The position numbers were made by a program, and so were the translations under genes. The notes beneath the pieces are model-generated. The model searched no databases and was not told the origin of the DNA. It saw only the letters and a program-made list of their open reading frames with translations. 64,000 bases of DNA, taken from the NCBI GenBank assembly GCA_013146195.2, contig CM028377.1, positions 165,147,824 through 165,211,823 of the forward strand, read 5' to 3'. Positions 42,199 through 53,130 of the stretch are shown one piece after another (positions within the stretch are counted from its first letter, which is position 1; each line of letters begins with the position of its first letter). Source of the DNA: Codonopsis lanceolata (Eukaryota; Streptophyta; Magnoliopsida; Asterales; Campanulaceae).

Positions 42199-45100
42199 TG
42201 TGACGACCCGACCCGGACGCCGAGATGGAATCACAAGTCAAGTCGTCCAAATAGGACAACAATACAAGCAAAGTCTCAATTTTAGAAAACGACGTGACGC
42301 AACATTTCAGATGAAGCGCGACTCGGCACCAAAAGGCCGGAAATTTTTAAAACTTTTTAAACCTGATATAGCAATTTAAGACAAGTATATCAATTAATCG
42401 GCGACTTTACTACCGGAACCCAACACTACGCAGTTCATGCAAATATACCTCGACGGCTATAACAGGCCGGAGAACAACATAATTAAATGAGAGTTAAAGT
42501 AATGCCCAGCGGAAGCTTTAAAACACGTGAACCATACTACATCTATACAAGGCTCGGCGTACATGCGCCGGCACTCAAAAATAGGATACATGAACTACAA
42601 GTATAGACATAAATCCAAATAAACCAAATTCCCAAGCAAAGTCTAAATGACTTGCTAAACCCAACGTCCTTACAAAAGAGAACAAAATAAGGACATCTAA
42701 AAACCACAACCTCGTCAAGCGTCACGACAAGCGAGAATCCTACTACACCTCAACGAGCGGTACCTGAACGGCTCGGATCTATAGCAGTAAAAGGGAGGGG
42801 GTAAGTCATAAAGACTTTGTGAGTTAACAATTATGCATGTCATGGCATCATGCAGCATACATATCAAGATATCATTTTTAATATCAAGTCAATCAAAGCG
42901 TTCATTTAATAAACACTTAAATCACATATCCATGGTAGCACATTGTTTCACATAAGTGCTATAAAGGTAAACCACATAATAGGAGGATATGTTATGGAAC
43001 CGATGCCGCTACATAGCTCCCCGCAATACACGCTAACATTTCGTGCCAATGATACCCGTGATGATTGTATCAAAGTACCGAAGTTCTACTCGGTACCGAG
43101 CTCTCTACTCGGTTATTAGACTTGCCAATGTGCTCTCTTGGTTACAAAGAAGGCTACTTCCCCACCGTGGCCAACAAAGGGAGGCGTGTGTGATAAAAAC
43201 CCGGTATAACAACCCATCACTATCACGAGTCCCATAACTCGTGACGGCGATGCATTGTCACACCAACGACTCAATCAAATATGCCAGCTAGACTCATGCA
43301 ATGCCAAGTAGATGTTTACTCGTCATCAAATCTCAAATAAGGAACAAGTTCGACAAGAGCGAACTTATTCAACAAGTAGTTGTTTACTCATTTAAGGAAT
43401 CACACAAGAATTCGACAAGAGCGAATTCAACATGTCAAATAGACACATTATTCTACAACATGCTCTTAATCATGCATTTACTTGACACGATCACATAAAC
43501 CGCATAAGAACTCAATTGAGTCTTACAAGCACACATACATCAAGGCATACTCATCAATCCATCTCAAAGTATCGTAAGCTAATTCATTAGTCTAACGAAC
43601 TACATTCATCGTAGGGATTGATTATGGAGTCGTCATTGTTCATAACTCCCAAATTTCAACTCCGGTGAGTTTTACTACATTTCAACCAAGAAGAGTATTG
43701 ATACTATATGTATCACATTGCCCTTTTCTAGGTTCTCCGTTCATTTCGAACTTGATAACTAAGCCGTTCATGTTCTTAAACTAGCCTTAAACACAATCTC
43801 GAGTTTCAAACCCTAGTCTCGGCGATTTTGTTAAACCTTGAATTGGACCGAATTCTTTCACAAGAGTTATTCCCAAGCTTAATACAAACAACATTCATGC
43901 TTTAATAAATCTCAAAATCATAACTTCATAGAGATTTCATAAAATCATACACATATTATATATGTTGAAATGGAAGTTTTGTCTTCACAAAAGATGTTCA
44001 CAATCACTATTAGAACAACTATAATGAAGGGGTCATGCTATTTTATTTAACATGAAAATCTCAAGGGAATTGTCACTCACCTTAGTCCTATGATTAATGG
44101 ATGAAAGGTTGATTAAAGAGAGGATTGTAGTAGAGAAGATCAAGCTCTTCGATTTGGCGGTCTCGGCTCGTCAATCGGACCACCGGATCTCCGGGAAATG
44201 GTCTCTCAAGTTGAGCTTCTTCCCAAGGACGAAAATGGAGCTATGTTCAGCCAACAATGGAGTTTTGTGATCAACAATGGCTGAACCAAGGCTTATATAC
44301 CTCAAACTAAACCTCAATCCAAGTGTAGGGGGTTAAATGGCTTGCTAGCCATTGATAGATCTCATCCAAGGGTTTAGGAGGCTTGGACTAAGTCAACAAT
44401 GAGGGCTTAAGTCTCCAAGGGCGGCCAACGGGCAAGGGCTAAGTGGTCTTCAACCAAAACTTAAACAAAAATCCCGTAAGTGAAGTACTGATGACCTTGC
44501 GGTCGCAAGGTCATCTCCACCTTGCCTCCGCAAGGTATCCAGAACTTTGCTTCCCCAAGTTGCTGCCTCCTATGCGAGGGCAAGACCAAACCACCTTGCG
44601 ATAGCAAGGTCTCCAGGTTGAAAAGCCTTCAAATTTGGCCTAGAATCAACCCCAAACAACCCAAGGAATTCAAGGGGGGTAAACCAACACTCAAAACACA
44701 ATCGGAACAGGCCCGAACATCACCCGAAACACATCCGAAACAAGTTAGAACATGGCTGGAACCACTCCACAAACGGCCAACGAATCAAACACGAGTCAAT
44801 CCCAACTTAATCTAGGATAGAATGAACATGTATTAGGCTTGTTTAATCATGGTTATAGCTTGTATTCAAGGCCTAGAACTCAACCGAACTTCTCTCGAGA
44901 TGAAATGAAGGCAATACAAGCAATGATGTAAAACCGCAAAACACAAACGAAGCAACGAAGCTTCTAAACTCCCAACCAAGAACACAACAACTAAGATGAA
45001 CATAATTAACCTTAGATGCAAAGTACTAAGATTCTCATGAGACTTAATAAGGTGATAACACGTTAATACGAACACCCGAAACAACAACAACAACAAGGCA

Positions 45101-45247
45101 TGCAACGCATGGAAGACCATTACTCTATTATGATCTCAACCAACTCAATGCCAACAAGACATGAATGAAATGAAGTCTCAAATATGTCAAGACATATTAT
45201 AAACATGTTATAATGATGACAAACATGCAATGGGTTCGGGTTCTCAC
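42199..45247 (-). repeat. Solo LTR (Tekay family) in Tekay-B pol
   Basis: A 3049-bp block begins TGTGACGACCCGACCC on the plus strand and ends GGTTCTCAC(A). It is flanked by AACCA duplications and has no coding region or primer site. A TATA box (GAGGTATATAAGCC on the minus strand) is near 44287-44300. It is closest in wording to the Tekay-A LTR (both start TGTGACGACC). The structure is what recombination between the two LTRs of an inserted element leaves behind. Confidence 0.88.
44494..44610. other. Three U3 palindromes, solo LTR
   Basis: ACCTTGCG/CGCAAGGT at 44494-44511, ACCTTGC/GCAAGGT at 44519-44536 and ACCTTGC/GCAAGGT at 44593-44610. All use the same arm sequence, about 200-300 bp upstream of the TATA box. 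Confidence 0.85.
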
Positions 45248-46666
45248 AACCACGTGACAATAATTTCCTAGCCTTTAGAGCAGAAATGACGCGCAACCCA
45301 CTAGACGCGTTATCACCCACGAACATAAATTTAGGAACACCCGGAATATCAAATGTAACCCTCTTACTAAAGCAATCTACCAAAGCATGATAAGTGCACA
45401 ACCAATCCATACCGAGTATCACATCAAAATCACTAAGTGGCAACACTACCAGATCCGCATGCAAAACATGTTCATCCACAAGTACATCGCATGCTTTATA
45501 AACTTCTGAAGCCAATAAACAATTAAACATTCCCCAAGCGGGGTAGAAACTTCAAGCACGTAAGGCAAAGATTGAGGCAATGCACGCAAACGGTCAACAA
45601 AATGTGATGCAACATACGAATGTGATGATCCTGGATCTATAAGTACTCGTGCTTCACTATCGAAGATAGAAATGGTACCTCCAATAACTGCGGTCGACTC
45701 AGGTACTCCCCTCTGGTCTAAAGCAAATACACGTCCCTGCACCTTTGCTTTCCCATCACTATCTCTCTTAGCCCCAACAGTAGGCTGGCTCGATCCTCCT
45801 GGCTGATTACCCTTCAACTTAGGGCAATTCCTCTTCACGTGCCCCGCAGCTCCACAGTAGTAGCACTCCACCGGTGCCCCACTCTTCTTCCAACATTTAT
45901 CTTCCGTGTGCCCCGTCTTCGAACAATAGGAGCATACCACTATCATGCCACGATCTCCCTGACTCGGTGTAGAAGCAGCTCCTCTACCACCTGACTGATT
46001 TCTCGCCTGCCCTTCATGATTAAATTTTCCATTTCCCTTCCTACGATCATTGTGCCCATGAAAATTCCCTCGATTACCTGATCCATTTCCTCGTCCCGAA
46101 GACTGTCTAGGCTGTGAAGAAAAACCCAAATTACCCATGACACGATGTTCCTCGATGTCCCTCTCAATCGCATAGGCTCTCTCAACTGCCTTCCTGTAAT
46201 CCACGAACTGATGAGACAACAGCTGTCTCCTATACTCCGTCCTCAAGCCCTTCACAAATTTCTGTGTTCTCTTGGCCTCATCCGGAATCAAATGACTACA
46301 ATAGCGTGCTAGCTCCGTAAACCTCGCTGAATACTGCGATATCGACATGCCTCCCTGCACTAGGTCAAGGAACTCCTTCTCCCTTCTCTCCCGAACAACC
46401 TCCGGCACATACGAAGCTCTAAATTCCCTAACAAAGTTAGGCCATGTGTGGAGGACTCTCAGCATGTCCCAACTCTCTCTTAGCACTTGCCACCAGTGCT
46501 CTGCAGCGCCCTCTAGCTTAAACACTGCTAGAACCACCTTCTGCTCATCATCACACCTTAACGGTGCAAATATCTTCTCTAGATGCTCGATCCACAACTC
46601 GGCCTTCGAAGCATCCGGTTCACCATCGAACTGTCTTGGTTTCAGCTTTACGAACTTCTCAAGCAT
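45248..46666 (-). pseudogene. Tekay-B gag (C-terminal two thirds) and protease
   Basis: A 406-codon frame (46666-45446) carries the gag core (FVKLKPRQFDGEPD, EGAAEHWWQVLRESW, FVKGLRTEYRRQLLSHQF), a Gly/Arg/Asn-rich linker and two CCHC zinc knuckles, CSYCSKTGHTEDKC and CYYCGAAGHVKRNC. The protease start VLIDPGSSHSYVAS follows, with the D-P-G form often seen in plant Tekay copies. A frameshift near 45530 moves to a second frame (PLSDFDVILGMDWLCTYHAL, SALKARKLLSRGC), which runs into the solo LTR at 45247. Gag would coat the RNA and the protease would cut Gag-Pol. Confidence 0.85.
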
Positions 46667-46941
46667 CGAATCTCCGTGATGTCACGCATCTTGTATCTAT
46701 TCAACTGCCGTGGTGTGGTGGGTCCCGGCGGTGGTTCACCAAAGACCTGATTCATCTCGTTCATCATCGCAAGCATTCCCCTATACATGGTAGACATTGC
46801 TTCGAACTGCTCCTCCGGCGTCCGAAGTGGAGGAACCTCTGGCTGGCGGTTCTCATTAGTCTCTCTACCAACATTTGTGCCTCTACCGGCACCTCTACCG
46901 GTACTACCTCTGGTGCTAGTACCAGCTCTAGTGTCAACCAT
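46648..46941 (-). pseudogene. Tekay-B gag N-terminus
   Basis: ATG at 46939-46941 opens MVDTRAGTSTRGSTGRGAG, 103 bp after the primer site, then PLRTPEEQFEAMSTMYRGML and PGPTTPRQLNRY. It is the start of the gag that continues in another frame from 46666. One indel near 46660-46690 separates them. The Arg/Gly/Thr-rich opening is usual for Tekay gag. Confidence 0.8.
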
Positions 46942-47043
46942 ATTAACCTACAAGAACACTCTTCGTTAAGATAGAACTATCACACAAAACCAACCCCCTA
47001 AGCCAAGGAACCTATCCCGGCGAATAGCTAACTTATAACATAA

Positions 47044-47055
47044 GCTCTGATACCA
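47044..47055 (-). promoter_or_regulatory. Tekay-B primer-binding site (initiator Met tRNA)
   Basis: The minus strand reads TGGTATCAGAGC two bases from the LTR end. This is the exact complement of the plant initiator methionine tRNA 3' end used by most plant LTR elements. Confidence 0.92.
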
Positions 47056-47057
47056 AC

Positions 47058-50000
47058 TGTGGCGACCCGACCCGGATCCCAAGACGAGACCCCGAGGTCG
47101 TGCCGCCTAAAAAAGGCACATAACAAAAACAAATAGCAAATAGTGGGTAAGGCCATAACGGCGGTACGCCAAAAACTTTAACACATGCGGAAGCGTATAA
47201 TAATTAAACAGTGGCGCCCGAGCTAACAAGCTCAAACTAATACAACCTTAGAGATAATGAATCTCTTGGTCCAAAAATAAAATCATGTGACGCAACAATA
47301 GGCACATATAACAATTTATGGCAATTATATATCAAATCATCGGCGACGCTACGGCCGGAACCCATTATTAAACTAAGTCTAGAACTCTAGTCTAGCATGC
47401 TTAACGGCTAAAAACATGCCGGATAATAAACATATTAAACAAACCAATACATGGTTAAAACAACTAAAGTATGATCAACATAAATACACAAGGCACGACT
47501 AACATATGTCGGCTCTCAAAAGATTAAGTACTAAATAACAAACGTATCAAGTCTTGCTACCCCACATAAAGTTTATATAACTTTATGTCCCGTCGTCCTT
47601 GCCAAAGAAAAGAGTACTAAAATTAACAAGGTAGCAACCTCGTCAAAGCTTCACCAATCGCAACTTGACAATCACTTCGAACCACTTGCACGGCTCGGAT
47701 CTAGGGAAAACAATCAAAACAAATAGGAGTAAGTCATAAAGACTTAGCAAGTTACTAACATAACTTCCTGTCATGGCATCATGCACAACAATAATAATTC
47801 ATGTTATTGCATAATATACATTTCATAAATAATCATGTCAAGGCATTCATACTTAACAATCTCGAGTATCATGTTATCAACAAGTATAACATTTCATTAA
47901 TTCAATCAACCATCATTTCATATCATATCATATTCACGTAGCACATTATTCACATATAAGCACTCGTGAGTCAATTCATACAAAAGGGAGGTGATATCGT
48001 TACCCTTTTTCCGCGCATGTCGCTCCTGCAAAAACATGTGCCAAACTTATGTGTCCTCGATATCCCTTTCGTGGATATCGACGCCCCGAGACATTTCCCG
48101 CCGAGTTCCGATAGTTATCAAAGTCATGTTTCCATACTACAACTAAGATCAACTACTTCCCTACCGTGGCCATCGATAGAGGGTGTGTAATCCGCGCGGC
48201 GATCCATCAAAATCACGAATCTCACGATTCGTGAAGATGATGCATCGTCCCCGCCCCAAAGACTCAACAAACCGACTCCAGCTGGACTCAAACTTCAAGC
48301 ACACGTAATTCATATTCATATGCTCAAATAAGTAGGCAAGTACTCTACAATCATCTAATCATGCTTTTAATTCACAACTAGCACATAAACACATTAGAGA
48401 TAAAATCAAAGACTCTAATCATCAAGTGTTCTCCATACACTTTAAAATGCTTGGAGGCTTAACCTCCATTAATACTACCCCAAAATTCGTAGGACTTAGG
48501 CATATTACTCCTTAATGTCATACTAACCCAATGGTCAACTCCGTTGAGTCATAATCAATCTTTCAAAATTAGGGTATAGAAGCCATTGGCCTCAATACTC
48601 TCCTATGTCCATACTAACGTAATAAATAGGTTACTAAGGTCATTAAACCCATAAAACCCCAATCAAACAATCAAGGTATGAAACTATAGAATCAAAGTCA
48701 CAAACTAGGCATATACATTCTTGTCATTTCATCAAATATGCACCCAACACTTAAACCCCAACAAAGTAGGGTGATTTATCATACATTACCACACATAAAT
48801 AGTATCCTAAACATGGTTTACAACCTGTTTAATCTGATCAACAACTCACAAACTAGTAGCATATACATTTAGCATGTACGTGAACATAGCATCTCAACAA
48901 GTCTAACTATTTCATCAAACATGCTCCCAATGCTTAAACAATAAGGTAGGGTGATTTATCATACTTTAGCACACATAAATAACATCCTAAACATGGTTTA
49001 TAACCTGTTTATAATCTGATCATACAATTAAAAATGTAGCATTTAATATACGTGATATACAACATAGCATCTCTACAAGTCTCACTATTTCATCAAACAT
49101 GCTCCCAATGCTTAAACAACAAGATGGAATGATTTATCATACATTATCACACCTAAATAACATTAAAATCATGATTTACAATCTGTTCATAATCTGTTTA
49201 CACAACCCAAAATACATCATTTAGCACATACGAGATCATGGCATCTCTACAAGCCTAACTATCTCACCCAATATGCTCCCAACACTTAAACAACAAAGTA
49301 GAATGATTTATTATACATTACTACACCTATATAACATTAAAATCATGGTTTATAATAGGTCTATAATCTGCTCATACAACCCAAATTCATCATATAGCAT
49401 AATCTAGAACATGGCATCTCTATAAAGTCCTAAGTGCACTCATTGACCTCATATAGCAAGATTGTTTTCCCTAGGGTCAATGAGGCTAAAAGAAATAAGA
49501 AGAGATGTTGTAACTCCCCTTAAACAAGTCCTACAAGAAGTACAAAACGTCCATGCAAGGGTGGGTATGTGTTCTCCTTGCTCTCCTCTTCACTTCTACC
49601 GTTCGGTTTTGGAAATTGCTTCTTCAATAGTTGGCCACCATTGTTGGACACTCAAGAATTGCTTGAATAAACTCTCTAAACTCTCATGAAGCTGAAGTGA
49701 TCAGCCACGAATTTGGAAGTGAATGACTGATTATGGTGGGTTAGTGGAGGTATATTGTCATGCATGGCTTTGGTTTAAGTGGGGGAAGGTGTCCAATGCA
49801 TGGCCTTGCATGTTGGAGGTCTTTATTTGCCATGTGTTGTACATGCATCCAAATCACTTGAAACTTGTCAAGCATGCATGAGAGGATGTGTAGGACGAAC
49901 TAGGGTGGTTTAGGGTGGGTTAGGTTGGGTTTGGGTGGGGTTTGGTTAGGTCAAACAGTTGAAAAATCCCGTAATTCTGAAATCCTTCGCGGTGCTACAC

Positions 50001-50539
50001 CCATGCGAGCGCTTCCTCCTTAAATTCCAGCATTCCCAATTTTGCTTCCTTGCTCGGTTTAGGTCCCTCCCGCATGCAACCTCAAGTCCTCCAACGCACG
50101 AAATGGTCTAGAATTCAACCTTAAAGTCCTCTAAAACATAACCAAAGCTAATCAATGATCAAACCTCAATCAAACAAGGCTAAGAACATAGACAGAACAC
50201 TCCCGAACAACAACCGAAAAGGTCAAACGGAGAAGGGTTAACACTCGAATCAAACTAGCAACCAAACCGACGATGCAACTAGCATTCAACCAACATCTAA
50301 AGCGTGTTAATGATGTTATGAGTGGTCTCTAACATTAATCCATGTGTTTATAACATAAAACACAAACCCGAGTTTCAAAGCAACTCGTGAAGGAAAGGTG
50401 CAAACGAGCATCTCAAACGACGTCAATGAACGTGCTATCGACTTTAAACATATGAGTGAGCTAAGTTAACATACTAATGATGATTACGAAAGTATGAACT
50501 CATGAAATAAACAAGCAAGCAATAAACTAGGGTTTTACA
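47058..50539 (-). repeat. Tekay-B 5' LTR
   Basis: 3482 bp, from TGTAAAACCCTAG (minus strand, 50539) to GGTCGGGTCGCCACA (47058). A TATA-like GACAATATACCTCC on the minus strand lies near 49752-49765. 48690-49430 contains about four degenerate copies of a roughly 190-bp unit (CATCAAACATGCTCCCAATGC...AACATCCTAAACATGGTTTA). No gene. The last 210 bp equal the surviving 3' LTR piece. Confidence 0.9.
48690..49430. repeat. Tandem ~190-bp degenerate repeats in Tekay-B 5' LTR
   Basis: Units share TCATCAAA(C/T)ATGC(T/A)CCCAA(T/C)(G/A)CTTAAAC..., GTAG(G/A)(G/A)TGATTTATCATAC and ACAT(G/T)GTTTA(C/T)AA(C/T)(C/A)TG. They start near 48725, 48915, 49095 and 49265. The unit is diverged and AT-rich, with no coding capacity. 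Confidence 0.75.
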
Positions 50540-50546
50540 CTACCAC

Positions 50547-51640
50547 TGTGAGCCCCTCTTTAAACTCCTAAAAAGAATACCGATCAAGTGCGGGACGCAA
50601 AGTGCCGCCTAGCCTTGAGAAAATAAAATCCTACCTTACCAATCCCCATGCTAGCTCCACCCCATACACATAAACCTCTCCTCATACACTTAACCGTCAC
50701 GGACACTTACATCGGTAGGGGCTATGATCGCCCAAGAGAAAGAAGATTCCCTACATTGAAAATGTCATATATTTCATAAGTAGGAAGCTACAAGGAAGCG
50801 AGCTAAATTATTCGGCGTTGGAAAAAAAGCGCACATGAAGCCTAGTGGGCCACTTTCGGAGGCTCAAAACCTATCTTCGGGGAAGGTCCATCAAGCTCAT
50901 ATCCGGGATGGACCCTATCAAATACATCTTCGTAAACCATCATTGTGCAACCGACCGCCAAGTGGTCCTTTCTTCTTAATGAGTTTGACATAACTTATGT
51001 CACTCTCAAGTCTATCAAAGGAAGCGTCATTGCGGACCACTTAGCGATCTACCTCAAGGCCGAAGATGCACGAGCCCGGTTTCCCGGATGAAGGTATCCG
51101 GGAAATCACCGACGGGACACTGTTGAGGAATGTTATTTGATGGAGCCGCAAACAAAAGAGGCTTTGGCATAGGAATCCTATTAATCGATCAGAGTGACTC
51201 TCATACTCCGCCGGCTATAAGGTTGGAGTTTTAATGTTCAAATAAAACGGCGGAATATGAAGCCTGTATTGCTTGCCTAGAAGAAGCTCTTCAAAGGGGA
51301 GCTCAAGATCTCGAAGTCTACGGAGACTCGGCCACGATCATAAATCAAGTTGAAGGAAGATGGATGACCGGGATCCTGTACCATTGCAGACTCTATCATG
51401 CCAAGTTAATAGCTATGCCGCCCGATTTGGTTCTATCTCGTTCCATTACTGCCACGAGATAGGAATCAATTCGGCGATGCAGCCACTCACGGCGTCACTA
51501 GTCAGATTCCCGCCGAAACTAAAGTTCACCATTTATAGTCGGGAAGAAGGTCACTCCAGATCTTGTTTCAAAATTACTTGACCTGAAGCGGATCACGAGC
51601 CTGGTATCTTGACATCTTAAATCGCTCGAGAAAAATCTTT
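50547..51640 (+). pseudogene. Ogre-2 RNase H domains, heavily frameshifted
   Basis: Aligns by eye to Ogre-1 18833-19563 with many indels (for example near 50610, 50720, 50850 and 51060). Recognisable stretches are SRKLQGSELNYS (about 50780), the second RNase H block GAANKRGFGIG (about 51150) and AEYEACIACLEEALQRGAQDLEVYGDSA (51255-51335), which Ogre-1 lacks because of the copia insertion. Only short frames stay open. Confidence 0.75.
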
Positions 51641-51694
51641 ATCCTCCCGGCTTAGACAAAAGGGAAGAGTCTCCTGCGAAGGTGGGCCTCCCAA

Positions 51695-52838
51695 TTGTAC
51701 TCGGCGGTGGCGGCAACATATAAGAGGCATTATCGAGGCCTCGACCTACTATGTGTCGATCAAAGCCAGCCGAGCAAATTATGGATCAACTACGGTGGTA
51801 CCTATGGGCCCCACATGAATGGCCATATGCTATCAAAGAAAGTCATCAAGAGCGAGGTACTATTAGATGCGCTCGAAACTGATTGTATCCGGTGGGTGCG
51901 GCATTGCGACAAGTGTCAACGCTTTGCCAATCTACAGCATCTGCCCCCAAACGTCCTATACAACTCCACAGCCCCCTGGCCCTTCTCAACATGGGGTATT
52001 GGCGACGCCATAGGCCAAATTCATCCGAAGGGATCAATGGCCATGAATACGCCCCGTAGCCGCCGACATTACTTCACAAAGTGGGTGGAAGCTTCTTCCT
52101 ACAAGGTCCTAAATGCCCGAAAGGTGTCCGAGTTCATCCGGGCCAATATCATATACTGCTACGGGGTACCTTTCGAGATCATCTCCGACAACGGCTCTCA
52201 TTTGAAGGGGACGTGAACCGCCTGCTGACGAAGTTCAAGATCCAAAGACACAAATCCTCCCTACGGCCACAAGCCAATGGTGCCGCTTGAAGCACCCAAC
52301 AAAACTCTCGAGAACATCATCGAGAAAAATGGGCGATACTGAGGAAAAGACTGGCCAGAAAAATTGCCACTAGCCCTCTGGGGCTACCGTACGTCAGACA
52401 CCCACTAGGGCTACCCCCTACTCTCTGGCATATGGTATGGAAGCGGTACTACCAATAGAAGTGGAAATCCCATCACTAAGAGTGATGATGGAGGCTGATA
52501 TAGCAAAAGTTGACTGGGTCAAAAGGCGGTACGAAGAACTGGCCCTAATTGATGAACGACGCCTGTTAGCCTTAGAACATACCCGGGCCTATCAAAGGCG
52601 CATCGCCCGAGCTTTCAACAAAAAAGTCAAAGGCCGTGATATCCAAGTTGGAGACCTCGTGCTTCGAGAAAAACCCCCTAGTTATGTTGATACTAGGGGA
52701 AAATGGAAGTCTCCCTGGATGGGACCGTACATCGTTAAGGAGATCCGATTAGGAGGTGTCGTGCTTCTCACGAACCAGGATGAGGAAGATCTTGTCCAGC
52801 CCTTCAACCTTGACAAACTCAAAAGGTACTATGCCTGA
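51695..52838 (+). pseudogene. Ogre-2 integrase
   Basis: 51695-52216 is open and shows GPHMNGHMLSKKV and CIRWVRHCDKCQRFAN (zinc-finger His and Cys pairs), WPFSTWGIGDAIG at the first catalytic aspartate, HYFTKWVEASSYKVL, and GVPFEIISDNGSHLKG with the second aspartate. A stop and frameshift follow. The glutamate block PQANGAAEAPNKTL is disrupted by one extra base near 52287. 52437-52838 is open to the natural end: MEAVLPIEVEIPSLRV, VGDLVLREKPPSYVDTRGKW, LDKLKRYYA, the C-terminal DNA-binding part of Ogre/Tat integrases. The stop at 52836-52838 is likely the original pol terminus. Confidence 0.85.
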
Positions 52839-53130
52839 GCCATCCTATCCAGCTAATGCTTCCCTCTCAAGCCCCCTAGGCTGAAAACCCGAAAGGGCGG
52901 CCTAGGCAAAAGTTAGGGCATATATTAAAAAAATATTAATATATAAAAAAAAATAATAATAAAATTAAAAAAATAAAAATAAAAAATAAAAAGAAATAAA
53001 GGCTCGCTAGGCTGAAAATCCGAAAGGGCGGCCTAGGCAAAAATTAGAGCACAAAAAAAATGATGAAAAAAAAATGGTAAAATTAAAAAAATAATAATAA
53101 AAATAAAAAAAAGGAGAGGGAAGGCATTAT
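52839..53130 (+). other. Ogre-2 3' noncoding region with repeated hairpins
   Basis: Two copies of a (C)CTAGGCTGAAAA(C/T)CCGAAAGGGCGGCCTAGGCAAAA word, at 52875-52913 and 53006-53041, are each followed by an A/T-rich tract of about 90 bp. Each can fold with CTAGGC/GCCTAG arms and an inner CC-GAAA-GG. No protein is coded. Confidence 0.75.

Larger units (their letters stand above)
42194..45252. repeat. Target-site duplication AACCA around the solo LTR
   Basis: AACCA occurs at 42194-42198 and at 45248-45252. Taking out the intervening sequence plus one copy joins the protease reading KLLSRGC to GYLACVIDK in frame, which is the normal Tekay order. Confidence 0.85.
34081..50539 (-). mobile_element. 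Tekay-type chromovirus (Tekay-B) with two nested LTR insertions
   Basis: On the minus strand: 5' LTR (50539-47058), PBS (47055-47044), gag, protease, RT, RNase H, integrase and chromodomain (46941-39225), PPT (39223-39212), then a 3' LTR of which only 39211-39001 and 34710-34081 remain. The two LTRs agree almost perfectly where both exist: about two differences in the last 210 bp. A 3.05 kb solo LTR splits pol and a 4.29 kb LTR splits the 3' LTR. Removing both restores a normal element. It is inserted in Ogre-2 at 50540. Confidence 0.85.
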
